In this document: in pieces, positions 12,263 through 23,340 of the stretch
Layout: each line of letters begins with the position of its first letter
How positions within the stretch are numbered: position 1 is the stretch's first letter
NCBI GenBank assembly: GCA_011037195.1
Contig: JAAEAF010002313.1
Span: 62,001 to 126,000 of the forward strand
Direction of reading: 5' to 3'
DNA length: 64,000 bases
Source of the DNA: Triatoma infestans
Taxonomy: Eukaryota > Arthropoda > Insecta > Hemiptera > Reduviidae
Notes under the pieces: model-generated
Databases searched by the model: none
Told to the model about the DNA's origin: nothing
What the model saw: only the letters and a program-made list of their open reading frames with translations
Made by a program: the position numbers and the translations under genes

Positions 12263-12764
12263 CTGCAACTAAAAGGCATTGCCTTTCAATTGGTGATTTT
12301 ATAGCCAAGTATTTAAGCAGCACGCTTATTGACCGTCAGTGAGTATTACTCTAACAATTCAAATCTATATTTACTTGATTACTTCTATTGGAGCACTCCA
12401 TCATAATTGGTTATCCATTACAAAATGAATGCACTAATAGATAATAGTATTATAACATATTAATAGGAAGCATAGTTCAGTTGACCATCTTTTAAACTTG
12501 AATATTAACTCAAGTGATCACTGATAGAATTTACTAAATTTGCGTGACAGAAAATATGTCAAGTAATTGCTGACTGTTGCTTTGTTTGTTATATATTTTT
12601 GTGGGTTTATTCCAGTCTGATGAGCTGAAACTATCCCGCGCGCCATATTTAGCTCTCTTCGAAAAGACCATTTCCGGTAACAAGTGTTCTGGTCTGGCGA
12701 GTAATTTCCTGTCTGCAGTTTGTGAGAGAAGTTGTTTTTTCTTTTATTTCAACATATAGAGTGT

Positions 12765-13085
12765 TGTCTGGTATTTTATCCGTCGTAGCATGCATATTCA
12801 TTTTGTTCCTGAGCGGTTTCGGATTTTCATCCATCATCAGACCAAATTCACCAAATCATCAGAGACATTATCCGTGATAGCCTGCTGTGTAGAGAGTTCA
12901 CGTTTCAATATTGACATATATACAACCAACAAACTAACAAGTGTGATGTAACTGAAACATTACGTTGAAGTGAACTCTCTACACGAACTTGGTGAATTTG
13001 CTCTGAGGATGGATGAAAATCCGAAACCGGTCAGGAGAAAAATGAATGTGTATGCTACGACGGATAGAATACCAGATGTTATCCA
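12765..13085. mobile_element. fold-back element with hammerhead-like block, copy 1
   Basis: Two inverted arms. The left one is near 12765-12850 and carries 'ttatccgtcgtagcatgc' and 'cggtttcggattttcatcc'. The right one is near 12990-13075 and carries the complements, with 'ctgaggatggatgaaaatcc' and then 'gaaaccggtcagg'. A further inverted pair, 'gtagagagttcac' and 'gtgaactctctac', lies inside. The left arm also contains 'gagacattatccgtgatagcctgc', which is the arm start of the copy at 56.4 kb, so a second piece may be nested. The right arm reads CTGAGGA-T-stem-GAAAC. See the findings for the ribozyme idea. Confidence 0.75.
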
Positions 13086-13245
13086 GCATTGCGGACCATA
13101 TTTATTCAATATAGTGTATTGGTTTGGTTAGTGCTCATTTGAAACTACTTAATGATAGAAATCGAGTTTATTTAGCAACTCATCTACACTCTGTTACTTT
13201 CCACTGTTTTAACATTAAGCTTATAACGTCGGCCTATGGTAATAT

Positions 13246-13598
13246 GATCATCTAATAACCGCATGTCCTGGCAATGGTTAGCCTATGCAGGTTTTGTCAG
13301 GAAGAAGAGGAAACAGCACTGCATGTTTTGTGTCAGTGCGAGGGGTTCGTATGGCTGAGGTTTCATCTCTTTGGAGAGGAGAAGCTGACGCCTGCACGCC
13401 TCACCCAAGGCCTCTCCCGGGACGATTAAGCTAATAAGCAGACAGGACTCGAGAGGGTGCTCTGATTAGAGGTGCTCTTAACTGACCCCACCTGGAAGCC
13501 TCCCCGGATTCCAAAGTTCAGATAAAGGACAGGACCGGAGAGGGGACTCCAACTAATGGGGTGCCACAACAGACCCTTAGGAGAATCTAATCTAATCT
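13246..13598 (+). pseudogene. RNase H-type LINE 3' tail
   Basis: In one frame from about 13286 to 13426 I read 'LCRFCQEEEETALHVLCQ', then 'CEGFVWLRFHLFGEE', then 'LTPARLTQGLSRDD' and a stop. The C-x2-C-x9-H-x3-C pattern is the C-terminal metal-binding block that follows reverse transcriptase/RNase H in R1, I and related elements. The sequence then gives a 3' untranslated part and ends in a short tandem 'aatctaatctaatc', a common kind of LINE 3' tail. Only the last part of the element remains (5'-truncated). I cannot name the clade from this piece alone. Confidence 0.7.
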
Positions 13599-14330
13599 TA
13601 CTGCTGCAACAGGAAGTACTGAATTCGAATTGCATTTCGGAATTGAGTTTTCATCGGAAATGCATAATTTAATGTGGGTTTTAGAAATTGCTCTGTTTAT
13701 CTGTATTTGTATGTGTGTGTGTGCGCGCGCTTGTGGATTGTTTGATATGACTGTGAAATGACAGTTTGTGTTGTGTCTATCTGTCAGTCTGCCTTTCTGT
13801 GTAACTGAGCTCAGCACAACTCAAAACAGGAAAATCGCACCATGTTCAAACTCGACATTCATTTCCAACGTACCAGCCATTCCGACATAATAGTTTGAGT
13901 TTTGATCGAAATTGACCAATCGGAAATATTGCCCAAGGATTTTTTTTAGTTTTATTAATTTTTTATAAAACTGCAAACATGTTTTTTTAAATAAATATAT
14001 CACCTTCACAATACAGATCTAAAACTTTTCTTTCAATATTTGATAACAAACCTGTTCAACTCGAAGAATTATTTTATTGAATGGATTTTTGTTGAAACCT
14101 AAAATTCTTACTACACTCTTATATAAATGGAAAACCTAATAGTGCAATTTGTACGCAAACTTGAAGCCTCAGCTCCCACCATCAGTTTTCCGGAAAAAGT
14201 TATCAAATGATTTTTTAGGTTTATATCTGTAAAGATAGCATTTCAAGTTCGGGGCCTCAAAAACCTATTTTGTAAAATTTCATTTTAGTTCAACCGTTTC
14301 AAAACTTACAATGCAATGCTATCTACTAGC
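13598..14330 (+). repeat. family A copy, GT/GC slot
   Basis: It starts 'cttactgctgcaacaggaag' and keeps 'gaattgagttttcatcgg'. The slot is a short 'gtatgtgtgtgtgtgcgcgc' tract at about 13709-13731. Later blocks include 'atcgcaccatgttcaaactc' and 'gttttccggaaaaagttat'. It starts directly after the LINE tail, so one inserted beside the other. Confidence 0.6.
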
Positions 14331-14389
14331 ACTGCCTTTTGTGGCCCTTCATATGATAAAGAGTTAGATGGAACAATATACTGATGTGG

Positions 14390-14730
14390 CAGTTCAGAGA
14401 ATGCTTAACATTGCAGCTCATCCGCGAATTCTACAAAAATACAATTTTCTTAAAAAAAAAATAAAAGGGTTAGGCTTTCATGTATGCGAACTTTAAAGAA
14501 AGCTGGTGGATCCATTTTCGATAAAATTGCGGAAAAAAAAGAAAAAAGAAATCAGTAAATTTGCACGTCTGATGATGTATTTTCACAGAAACCTTCGTCT
14601 CAATGGACTAGTGTACCCAAACCGAATATCAAGGTTCAGCTTTCTTCCTTTTTTTTGTTTTTGTTGACACACACTATTCGCTAGCAAATTTTGTCACGTG
14701 AAAACAAAATTTTGAAAATTTGTCATTATT
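14390..14730 (-). repeat. family A fragment, reverse
   Basis: It keeps 'ctttaaagaaagctggtgga', 'ccattttcgataaaattgc' and 'ccaaaccgaatatcaaggttc', then a short 'gacacacac' slot and 'ttttgaaaatttgtc'. This is the family's left half in reverse. Confidence 0.6.
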
Positions 14731-14739
14731 AGCTGTTGC

Positions 14740-15340
14740 ACTAAAGGAAAGTAAAAGTTCCAGCTTCGTAGGCAGCGGTTTGACAGATCTGCAAGGTTGC
14801 AATAAGAGAAAGTTGTAGGGTAGAGCTCACGACTGCCAATAAAACTCTGCTATTAATCTATTTTAAAATAATATCATTCGTTCAAAATCAAATTTCATAC
14901 TAAACATACGTTGAATGTTTGAGGTTAGATGTGTAGAATGTCAGTCATTCTTGGGCATATGTCTTGCAGCTGAAGCTCTAATTTAAATGGGAGGCCGGCG
15001 CATTTAGGAGCAGAGCAAACAAGATGCATGCAATCACTTCTGGGAGCCGAATCCCTCTCTAATGGAGAGCCGCTGTAGTGGCTGGCCGACCGCAGCACTG
15101 CCCGCTGGTGGGGGTGTCTGCAAGTTCATCACACTTTGCACGCTACACACAGACAGACAGCACCAGGGCCACCGATCCTCTAAGCTCCCTCTTCCACTTC
15201 CTACCCTCCCACTTACTGTAAACTACTTTCCTAGAACTCCATCTTTCCTTACGCGGCCTCCAACAAAATAAATAAAAAATTGTGCGTGTACATGACAACA
15301 CATTACTTATATTAGGAGCCGTATTATATAGAAAGTTAAA
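14740..15340. other. unassigned stretch, GC-richer island at 14985-15270
   Basis: The island holds a 69-codon plus-strand frame (15062-15271) with many Pro and Leu residues and no known motif. It is GC-richer than its surroundings, which could mark an old exon or another repeat. I cannot choose between these. Confidence 0.35.
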
Positions 15341-15344
15341 GTTG

Positions 15345-16035
15345 GTGTGTATTTTCCTACACTATTCTAAGAGGAAGTATTGCGATCGTTTGAGTTTGAA
15401 CCGGAAGTAAATAAGACCCTTGAACCCTTGAATAAGAAAAAAGTGTTTAACGACTGACTTGCATTTGTGAGCTTGTGTGTGAGGCAAATTAACTGAAAAC
15501 CAAAAATTGCAATAAAGTCAAACTTAATAATCTATTTAACTACAGCATCCCATTCGACACTAACATTTTGGTCAAAATTTTTCTGCCGGAAGTGCGACTT
15601 CCTGATTGTTTTTTCTTTCAGTTTTCTTGCAGTTCTTCTCGCCAGCGATTTTTGTTAAACTTGTAAAACAATTTCCTAGGACACTTTCTACAGTATTTCC
15701 TAGGGAATTTTAGGTGGGTCCTGGATGTTAAACTTTCCTCTAACTGCCACTTCAGTATATTGTACGGTTCTATCATGTATATATTAAATAATATTAAAAA
15801 CTATACTATAATTCCAAGTTTGAAGGAAATCGGTTAAGTGGAGTTGCAACTGAATAGAATAGGCTTCTGATTTTTTCGAAATTTTGTCAGTCTGCCCCTA
15901 CGATTTTCTTTAAATGTAGAGTGCTAATTGCTACCGTATAGCTCTGTCTCTCTCGGTTGAAACAGTTTTCCGAAAAATGGATTTTAGGAGGTTCTGCGAA
16001 ATCTGTTAAATTAGATTTCAAGTTCGATTAGGATT
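15345..16035 (+). repeat. family A copy
   Basis: It starts 'ctacactattctaagaggaa' and 'gtattgcgatcg', and keeps 'ttctgccggaagtgcgactt', 'gaaggaaatcggttaag' and 'gattttctttaaatgtagag'. It contains two overlapping middle sections, so it may be two joined copies. The end hairpin is not found. Confidence 0.6.
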
Positions 16036-16239
16036 TGATTGTGGCCCTTTCTTCTGAAATACAAACTAATTACATTATGTATTGTGACCGAACTTCAACA
16101 CTTATTTCACAACATTATGTACTATCTTTTACGCATTAGCACACCATTTCCCCCACCACCATATATTTGTGTTAAGGATTACTAAACGTTTAGTAAAAAT
16201 TTCTGTTCGAAAAAGAACAGTTACAGTTGTGTTACGTCA

Positions 16240-16400
16240 TTTTTTTTTTATTTTGCCGTAAGATCAAATATTACAGTCACTTCAGATTTTGGAAATGAAA
16301 ACTGGTACTTTTTTAAATTTTCATTACGAGAAAAAAGATTTTTGTCGATGGTCTGCTCCCCCCCATGTGTGCATGTGTATTTGTATGTGAAATCGGAATG
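16240..16400 (+). repeat. family A left-end fragment
   Basis: It keeps 'ttacagtcacttcagatttt', 'gaaatgaaaactgg', 'cgagaaaaaagatttttg' and 'atggtctgc', followed by a short TG-rich slot 'catgtgtgcatgtgtatttg'. Only the left end of the family is present. Confidence 0.5.
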
Positions 16401-16404
16401 ATCT

Positions 16405-17100
16405 GACCTAGTGGATTCAACTTTGACTCAGTACAGATCCCTTTACTAGACACATGTATATTATATGTGTATATAAAATACTAAGTTGTAAAAATAAATC
16501 GGTTGTAAATTGGTTAATCGTAAATCCTTTAATGCAAGGTTATTCATGTTTCCGCGATTTTTGTAGCTTAAAGCTAAACTCCATTCTCTTCCTATAAAAA
16601 TTCAGCTCCATCATTTTTGTTGCAAATTGTTTTTTAGGTCAAATTGATTTTTTTTTTTTTGAGCTGTGAACCTTTTGTCTGTGCTGTGTTCTACAAGGTG
16701 GTTGCACAATCGCTTGACGTCCATGAACCATTCTTACTAGTGCCGGAGAGGCTTTCATATTTTGAACGATGGCTCCCAAGGGTGTAAGAGAACATTTCAA
16801 CAATTTGATATAATCAAATTGCTATATTCAAAATTTGGCAACTCTGGCGTCACTGATTCCCTCACATTACATTCACGCAAATAGATATTGATTAAATTAT
16901 TCATTTATCGCCAATAAATACATACGCACTAACATTTACATTCACACCTTAAATTCTTTAACAATATTCAAATAAAAATGTGCTAATGTATATAATTTGT
17001 AAGGTATATAATCTAGACTAACTCTGTAATCCTCTAATCTGCCTTAACCCTAAATAAAAACATTTATATCTACATGAATTATTTAGTTTCTTTTAGGGGA
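16405..17100. other. unassigned stretch
   Basis: AT-rich, with no gene or repeat I can support. A short T tract (16651-16661) is the only simple feature. Confidence 0.4.
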
Positions 17101-17302
17101 TTGTGCACCGCGACCTGAAAGATCTGTTGTGGCCTCTTAGTCACTACCTTCCTCCAAACAGTTTTCTCTCGTTAGACAACACTGTCCATCACCGGACAGT
17201 GAGCCATAAAATGACTCTTAGCAAGAGAAAATTTAAGAACAGCATTGCCTACTCCAACCTGGGACCTCCGCGTTGGAGTTTAACGCGCTTAACTCTTCTC
17301 TT
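17101..17302 (-). mobile_element. tRNA-derived SINE, family B copy 2 (old)
   Basis: The minus strand carries the family B body, including 'cactgtccggtgatggacag' and 'aagaggccacaac'. The tRNA head is diverged: the B box reads 'AGGTTGGAGTA'. The 77-codon plus-strand frame is a shadow. Confidence 0.7.
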
Positions 17303-18060
17303 ACATGAATTATTTACATTACGTTTACATTTATAGATTAGTTTATATTGTGTCATAGAGACTTCTAAATCTTTTAAATTTGTAATCACAAAAATCCATT
17401 CAAATTGAATATTTGCATGGTTGCGTTAAGAAGCTGGGAATGTATTCAATCGCTTTTAATTGGAATTATGGACATTCGGCGATAATATATTGGATACATA
17501 ATGGGACGTTACATGAGTTACCTAATGGGTATAGGTCGCCATACATCAAAGTTACCATTAGCTCATCTCCAATTCTTAAACCGAACTACTTCCTCTCTCT
17601 GGACGGATCTAGAGGATGAGTCCCAGGCAGTATCGTATTTTTGATTAATCTTAGTTTATTGTTTGAGACTACGCTCGTTCTTGCTGCCAGCTTTGGGCAT
17701 TTCGCTCCTGCTATTATTATTATTGTACTCTTGCTGTCCACTGCATGGGAGGGGGGTATGTAAAGTACCAAGGGGGATCATATAGACCAACCCTTATTAT
17801 AATTATTTATCTTTATTTTCTCATTACTTTGTATTACCTTTTTTTAATTAATAATTATAGGAAATGAAGAGACAGCAAGTAACATTTCTTTAACCAAATT
17901 TGTAGGTCGTCTTTATTGGACATTTTTTTAGTTGTTTTCCATAATTAATATCCCGACGTTTCGGCACTGCAATATGCCATTTTCAGGGGATTTGAAAATG
18001 TTCTACAATAAACAAAAAATTTTCTTCTTATGATATAATAATTTTTTTACTTTCTCTATA
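17303..18060. other. unassigned stretch with one hammerhead-like block
   Basis: Mostly without features. On the minus strand at 17950-18000 there is 'CTGAAAA-T-GGCA...TGCC-GAAAC', the block also found in the fold-back elements. It stands alone here without an inverted partner. Confidence 0.4.
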
Positions 18061-18071
18061 TTTATTTATTT

Positions 18072-18402
18072 ATTTTTTACTTTCTCTTACTCCTAGTAAG
18101 AGGAAGTATTGTAATCGATTATGTTTGGCTCTAAAGTGCCTTATTAGTTGATATACAACTCTACCATCTAGATAAAATTAATTAGAAATATACAGTTTGC
18201 CAAAATTCCGAGTTTTAAGAAAATTAGTAAACCGGAAGTGCGCTTTTCCTGAACAATTTTTTCAGATTTTGCTATTTTCTCTATAAAAGCTCGACGAATT
18301 TCATTAAATTTGGTATACTAACTATAAAGTTTGTCAATTACAATTTTGAAAACTGGAGTAAGAGAAAGTTGTGTGGGTGTTTCACACCAGATTTTTTTTA
18401 AT
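18072..18402 (+). repeat. family A, short copy with both ends
   Basis: It begins 'tttactttctcttactcct' with the palindrome CTCTTACT-CCT-AGTAAGAG. It ends 'gtaagagaaagttgtgtggg' and 'tgtttcacaccagattt', so both termini are present. The middle is deleted (about 330 bp against about 870 bp at 27.2-28.0 kb). It is one of two copies that show both ends. Confidence 0.85.
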
Positions 18403-18417
18403 TTAGGGCGTGTCAGT

Positions 18418-18662
18418 CCTCACGCGTTGGTCTAGTGGCTAGCGCACTCGCCTTTCGTGCGAAAATTCAGGGTTCGATTCCCGTGAGGGCAAAGTCGGCG
18501 CTGACCCAGCATCGTGATAAAAAGTGGGAAGTTACAGTAAGTAGCGCCCTAGGTAGCGAAGGCCGGAACTAAACGGCGTGGGAACTGCGGCGTGCTTACC
18601 ACACACCCCTCTATTCAAACGCCATCTGGCAAGCCTTGGTCCTTCATGGGCTGCTGTGCCAT
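18418..18662 (+). mobile_element. tRNA-Glu-derived SINE
   Basis: The head is close to tRNA-Glu. A perfect A box TGGTCTAGTGG at 18428-18438 is followed by 'ctagcgcactcgcctttcg', in which the anticodon-loop equivalent reads CTTTCGT (anticodon TTC). A perfect B box GGTTCGATTCC lies at 18471-18481. A tRNA-unrelated body of about 170 bp follows, with 'ccggaactaaacggcgtggg' and 'accacacacccctctattc'. The acceptor stem is not perfectly paired and the body continues without a gap, so it is a SINE rather than a tRNA gene. It lies directly after a family A copy. Confidence 0.85.
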
Positions 18663-18667
18663 AGCGG

Positions 18668-18790
18668 GTAAGGCGTGTCAACATCTATGGTCACTGGCGC
18701 CCAAAGCCTTCTCAGTGTACTGCCGGCCTCCGTTACAGACAACACTGTCCATCACCGCACAATGAGATGTGGAGGCTCTATCTCGAACTG
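18668..18790 (-). mobile_element. tRNA-derived SINE, family B copy 3 (headless)
   Basis: It carries the family B body only, with 'aaggcgtgtcaacatctatg', 'cactggcgcccaaagcctt' and 'cactgtccatcaccgcac'. The tRNA head is missing, so it is truncated at its 5' end, the usual form of a partial reverse-transcription copy. Confidence 0.8.
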
Positions 18791-18959
18791 GACTCTGGTG
18801 TCTCTTCAGAACGCATACTGACTGTATATGCTACCAAGCAAATGGTGCAACACAATTCGTAATAATAGTTTCAAATGAAAATAATAATGAAAACGCTCTT
18901 TCTAAGGGACCCGTGTTGGCAAACTTCATTGGAAAATCCACCTCTAACTCCACCTATTG

Positions 18960-19640
18960 AAAATAGCAATATTAACGATATAAAATATCAATCCGTAACA
19001 TACAACACCAACTTATCCCTAAAATTAAACAACTGTATAAAAAATTAGACATAAATGTACTAATTAAATTAGACATATATATTAATGCAATAGTACAGAA
19101 AGAAATGTAAAGGGCTTATAGTGCAACTCTTTCCATTTCTAAACAGAAACTCCACCCTGGGTGTTAGCAATTAAAATATTGATATACAAGGTGCTAGTGA
19201 GACCTGTATTCACCTATGCTGCTCCATGTTGGAGTATAACTAGTGAGACCAACCTAAGGAAATTGCAGAGAATGCAAAATAAGTTTTTAAGGTTTGCCAT
19301 TGATGCTCCAATATACACTCCAATTAGAAAATTACATGAGAAAACGGAGGTACCAAAGATATACTGCGAGAAAATTGTTGCAATTTTTTTGCAAATGCTT
19401 CAGTTATTGATAATACAACAAGGTGCAGCTACAAACATAAAAGAGTAAGAGATATAATTAGTCCACTACAATAATAATAGGTTTGTGTTAGAGTTGGGTT
19501 TTTTATTTGTCATTTTTCCCAACAAATCTATTTGCTTAAAAAAAAGTAGTCAAGTCTATTTGTATAAAGAAAGAGGAAAAGATGTTAGTATCTGGTACTC
19601 TTAAAACACCTTGTTAATATGCATATATTTGACAATAAAT
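18960..19640 (+). pseudogene. Jockey-type LINE RT C-terminal fragment
   Basis: The open frame at 19161-19448 reads 'ILIYKVLVRPVFTYAAPCWS' and then 'LRKLQRMQNKFLRFAIDAP' and 'IRKLHEKTEVPKIY'. This is the classic region after the reverse transcriptase palm in Jockey-like elements ('LYK..IRPV.TYG.P.W...L..LQ..QNK.LR...AP'). The preceding 200 bp give a frame-broken continuation of the same domain. The 3' side ends in an AT-rich stretch with 'aataaataaatattt'. It is a 5'-truncated dead copy. Confidence 0.75.
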
Positions 19641-21010
19641 AAATATTTTTAATTAATTTAAGACATAAATGAAGGCAGCAAATTTACGTTCAAACCAGAA
19701 CGTAAAATTAAAATTACAAACTTCATCATAAAGATAAAATTCCGATTTCAGATCAAAAACAGTTAATCTATAAAATTTCTTGTAAATATGGAAAAAATTA
19801 TATTAGACACTTAAAAAATACGTAAAAACTTGAATAAATGCACATAGGTACTCACTGAACCCGAAAAATTCAAAATACTACTCTATCAAATCATTTTAAA
19901 GAAACCTAACTTATAATTAATTTTGATAACAGCACCATAGTGCATTAGGAAAAACTCTAATTAAACGGAAAATATTGGAACCTATCCACATATAATTTAA
20001 ATACTTCATTAAATGACAGAAATAAGTGCATGCAAATCAATAAATACAAATGTTGGTTAGATAATCACATATTACACCTCTATAACCTGCAAACATTAAA
20101 ATATGTTACTATAAAGGCTGCTTAACTCACCAATAACCTACTACTGTATAACCTCTCAATCAAAACAATAAATGCATTTAAATAAAATATAAATAGGAAA
20201 CGAATTACAGTTCTATAAGCATCTGTAGTTTGTATAGAGATTGAAATATTCTCTAGACGTGATTTACATCACGTCACGTCACTTGGCCAAGAATTGCTTT
20301 TAAATTACTGTTGAAAGCAGCAAAATTTGTAATTTTATAAACATATATTGGAAGTGGTTTGGGTTTTTTGTTTCAGTGTTGTCTGATAGTTCATAAACTT
20401 CAGGCAATAAATTAAATGGATTTTATGTTGCAAAATCAGATATATTGTATCTGCATCTGAGAAGGTTGCTTTAGTAATTGTGGTTGATCTCAATTTAGTT
20501 GAATATTACTTGATGCTGATATTTTGACTTTCGTTTAGATTATTTTCTTGAGATGTAGTAACTTTAATTATTGCCAATTCTTGATAACTGACTGGAAGAG
20601 CTGACGGCACATTTCGTTGTTTGTTTCTTTCTCCTTTTTGTTTGTAGAGACAAATTTGTTGCCTCTTTAGTAAGTTTAGTATCGCACTTTATTGTGCAAG
20701 AGAGATTCTTCTCCTGAAGAAATCATTTTTCGTCAATGGCAAAATAAGCACGACAACGACTTCCAAGAAAGATTTTCAGTATAACTCCTCAGGATTGCAG
20801 TAAGGTGAAGTGGTGTGAGTGTTTCACACACCAGATTTTTACCATTTTTATTTAACAAACTCTCTGCATTTGCATATTTCAGTGTTTGCTTCAATTGGTA
20901 TGTTAACAGCGTCATAAGACATTTTTCTCTTGCTTGGGTAGTAAACAACAAATGTTCCGTCAGCTCTCTCTTATAGAAAATGTTGGGAGATTATTAAGCA
21001 AAGAGGGTGA
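19641..21010. other. mostly unassigned; family A end hairpin at about 20800-20840
   Basis: An AT-rich stretch. At 20798-20840 'gcagtaaggtgaagtggtgtg' in part and 'agtgtttcacacaccagattt' form a family A right end, but the body to its left is too diverged to trace. No gene is seen. Confidence 0.45.
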
Positions 21011-21345
21011 GCAGTGTGCAGAAGGACTTGTGGTAGTGGGGGCTGGACGGCCAATTTTCGGCCAGACAAAATATCTTTCAGTCCGGCCTTGAAGGTCGTC
21101 TCGGCTGACTGCTTGTTTTCTTTTTATTTAGCTCCTTTTTTTTCACGTCTGGAAGGTTGTATCCCCTCTCGTGAGGGACTGTGCCGCAGTACTATCACTC
21201 TCACTAACGGCATCACACGGCTGCGCGTTACCCCCGGTTCACCACTTGTATCTCGCTGCACAATATCATCTCCCCAGCTCGACGCACTCTCTCAAGCCGC
21301 ATTTCACATGAACATCAACACCGACTCCATTTGTCTTCAATAACA
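21011..21345 (+). other. unassigned GC-richer segment with 109-codon frame
   Basis: The frame at 21014-21343 begins MCRRTCGSGG and runs to a stop before an A-rich run. It is GC-richer than its flanks. I see no domain, signal peptide or transposon motif. It may be part of a repeat that I do not recognise. It is not called a gene. Confidence 0.3.
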
Positions 21346-21715
21346 CGAATAAAAAAAACGTTCCACCTTAGACGTTTTGGCGAGAGACCTGCATTTCATC
21401 TGTTCTCATAGTATACATTTTATTCATCGTCAGATAAAGGTAAACCCAGATTAGTTGAATGTCCCAAGCCTTAATAAAAAATATAACCATTTAAATTGTA
21501 TCATTACTAATAAATAAGCTTAATATTAATGATTATATTTAACAACTTTGTTAAATAAATAAATATTCAAATAAGAAAAAGCGATTTGTTCTTACGAACA
21601 TACATACATATATACATAAATAAAGTCATACACGTATATATAATTTAAAATAATAATGTAATACAAGAATGTAGTAATTCATGTAAATACAAATATTTAA
21701 TCTTAATAAAAGAAT

Positions 21716-21809
21716 CTATTTACTTTTTCTTAAGGCTGTAAACGGAAGTACGGCGATTGTGCCAAATTTTCGAAATTGATTTTCTATCAGAAATACATGT
21801 TTTAAATTA

Positions 21810-21846
<37 letters not shown>

Positions 21847-22000
21847 AGTGAGTGAGTGCGTGTACATGGTCAGCAAATTCCAAATGGAGAAATTGTAGAA
21901 AGTTGCAAGTTGATATGCCATCAGGCATGAAGGTTTCGTTCCATCAACCGGTTCTTTTTTCCCCAGTTTTTGCGATCTTTCTTGAAAAATACTTTAATCA
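21716..22000 (+). repeat. family A left end with (TG)n slot
   Basis: It starts 'tttactttttcttaaggctg' and keeps 'gccaaattttcgaaattgat' and the slot, here a pure (TG)n tract at 21810-21844. A short stretch of the following body is present and the right part is missing. Confidence 0.75.
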
Positions 22001-22059
22001 TTTTCTTTAATTTGGATTATCAGCTGCATACATGATGTTATTTAACTCTCTACTTTTAT

Positions 22060-22510
22060 TTGATATGATTTGCCGTGACTGTCGTGGGGGCTCTATCCTC
22101 AGTTAATGGGAATGTCTTGCATCGAGTAAGTCTACTGCGTCGATAAGGATGGGGCGCCAAGGTACGCCGATATAGTGGCCTTTCCAAAAATAATGGGGTG
22201 GCGATGATAATTGATCCCACTGTCCGCTTTAAGTCGAATTACCCCAATCAAGCAGAAGACGTAGATAAAGAAAAGAAAAGCAAAAGCATCTATGAGAAGT
22301 GCATCCCTTTTTTGAAAGAAAAGTTCCGTGAGCGGGATTTTGCAGTAAAAGGGCTGTGGTTTGGAGCTCGTGGAGCAATCCCCCAATTCACCGGCAAATA
22401 CTTGGAGGAGATTGGAATGGAATCAAAAGAACAATCGCTCTTATCCGAAAATGTAATACTGGATTCACTGATTATCATCCAGCATCATATGTATGGGACT
22501 TAATGTGCAA
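22060..22510 (+). pseudogene. LINE C-terminal fragment, endonuclease-like
   Basis: From about 22100 one frame gives 'VYCVDKDGAPRYADIVAFPK'. A one-base shift near 22185 leads into the frame 22198-22503, with 'MIIDPTVRFKSNYPNQAEDV', 'DKEKKSKSIYEKCIPFLKEK' and 'GLWFGARGAIPQFTGKYL'. I recognise the '(R)ADI.AF...IDPTVRFE...VD.EKK.IYE..IP.L' and 'GL.FGARG' layout from C-terminal regions of uncharacterised non-LTR elements in insects. The spaced D...D-x-T pattern suggests a restriction-like (PD-D/E-K) nuclease as in R2-class elements; this is inference. The frame is open for 100 codons, so decay is recent or slow. No reverse transcriptase part remains upstream. Confidence 0.55.
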
Positions 22511-22985
22511 TATAATTATCAATTTCGCCTCCTCTCTACCTTCCAAATGATGTTTGTTGACTGTTCTCCCGACCTTGTTCGTCCGTTTTCTTAATTAGTT
22601 TTTAGAGTTTTTATTGACGAAGACTATCTAGTCTTACTTTTATTCGATATAAATATGTTCAGTCATACTTTTGACCTTTTTCATTGTTTTTTTTTTTTTT
22701 AAACTTGTCACCGACAAAATATTTATTAATTGTTTTATAATTCTGTTTTATCAATAAGGTTACATTGATTATATGTATGATTGTTGAATATTAATGACCA
22801 TTAGACGGTAATATACAATTACATATCTATCACGATTGATCGGTATGTTGTGTTTTTCAGCAACCTAACTAAGTTAAGGCAGCATCATTTATTTATATTT
22901 ATAATTGTAAATATTTATAAATAAATTGTTTCGCGCTCCCTGATATGGAAATTAAGCCTGACTGTTCTTCCTTACTCCCACATTT
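22511..22985. other. unassigned AT-rich stretch
   Basis: It may include the 3' untranslated part of the preceding LINE fragment. Nothing else is visible. Confidence 0.4.
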
Positions 22986-22989
22986 TCCA

Positions 22990-23340
22990 GAATCACCCCA
23001 AACATGTTTTCCTGAAAATTGTTTCACATAAATATCTTGAAGTTCAGCGTGCTATGTGTGTGCAGTTAGCATTGCAGGTTCAAAGAAAATCGTTGAAGCC
23101 ATTTTCAAGAAAATTCCCAACAACTCTGAAACTCATTCTGTACTCGAACAAGGAATTCTAGCAATGTTTATAGTGTAACATACTATTATTTAGATGGTAC
23201 TATTACTTATAGTAGACAGGAATCTGGAGAGCAGCTTTCCCACAGCCCTCATAAAATAAATTTCCAGGAAATGTTTTCAATAAAAATGATAGACACTTAG
23301 TGTTGGCATGTGAAGGAAAAAGAAAATCGGGAAACCCCGT
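22990..23340 (-). repeat. family A fragment, reverse
   Basis: It keeps 'ttttcctgaaaattgtttcac', in part, 'caaagaaaatcgttgaagcc' and 'attttcaagaaaattccc'. There are no ends. Confidence 0.55.

Noticed and set aside
21014..21343. 109-codon frame as a host gene
   Set aside because: No domain, no splice signals that I could defend, and mobile-element debris on both sides.
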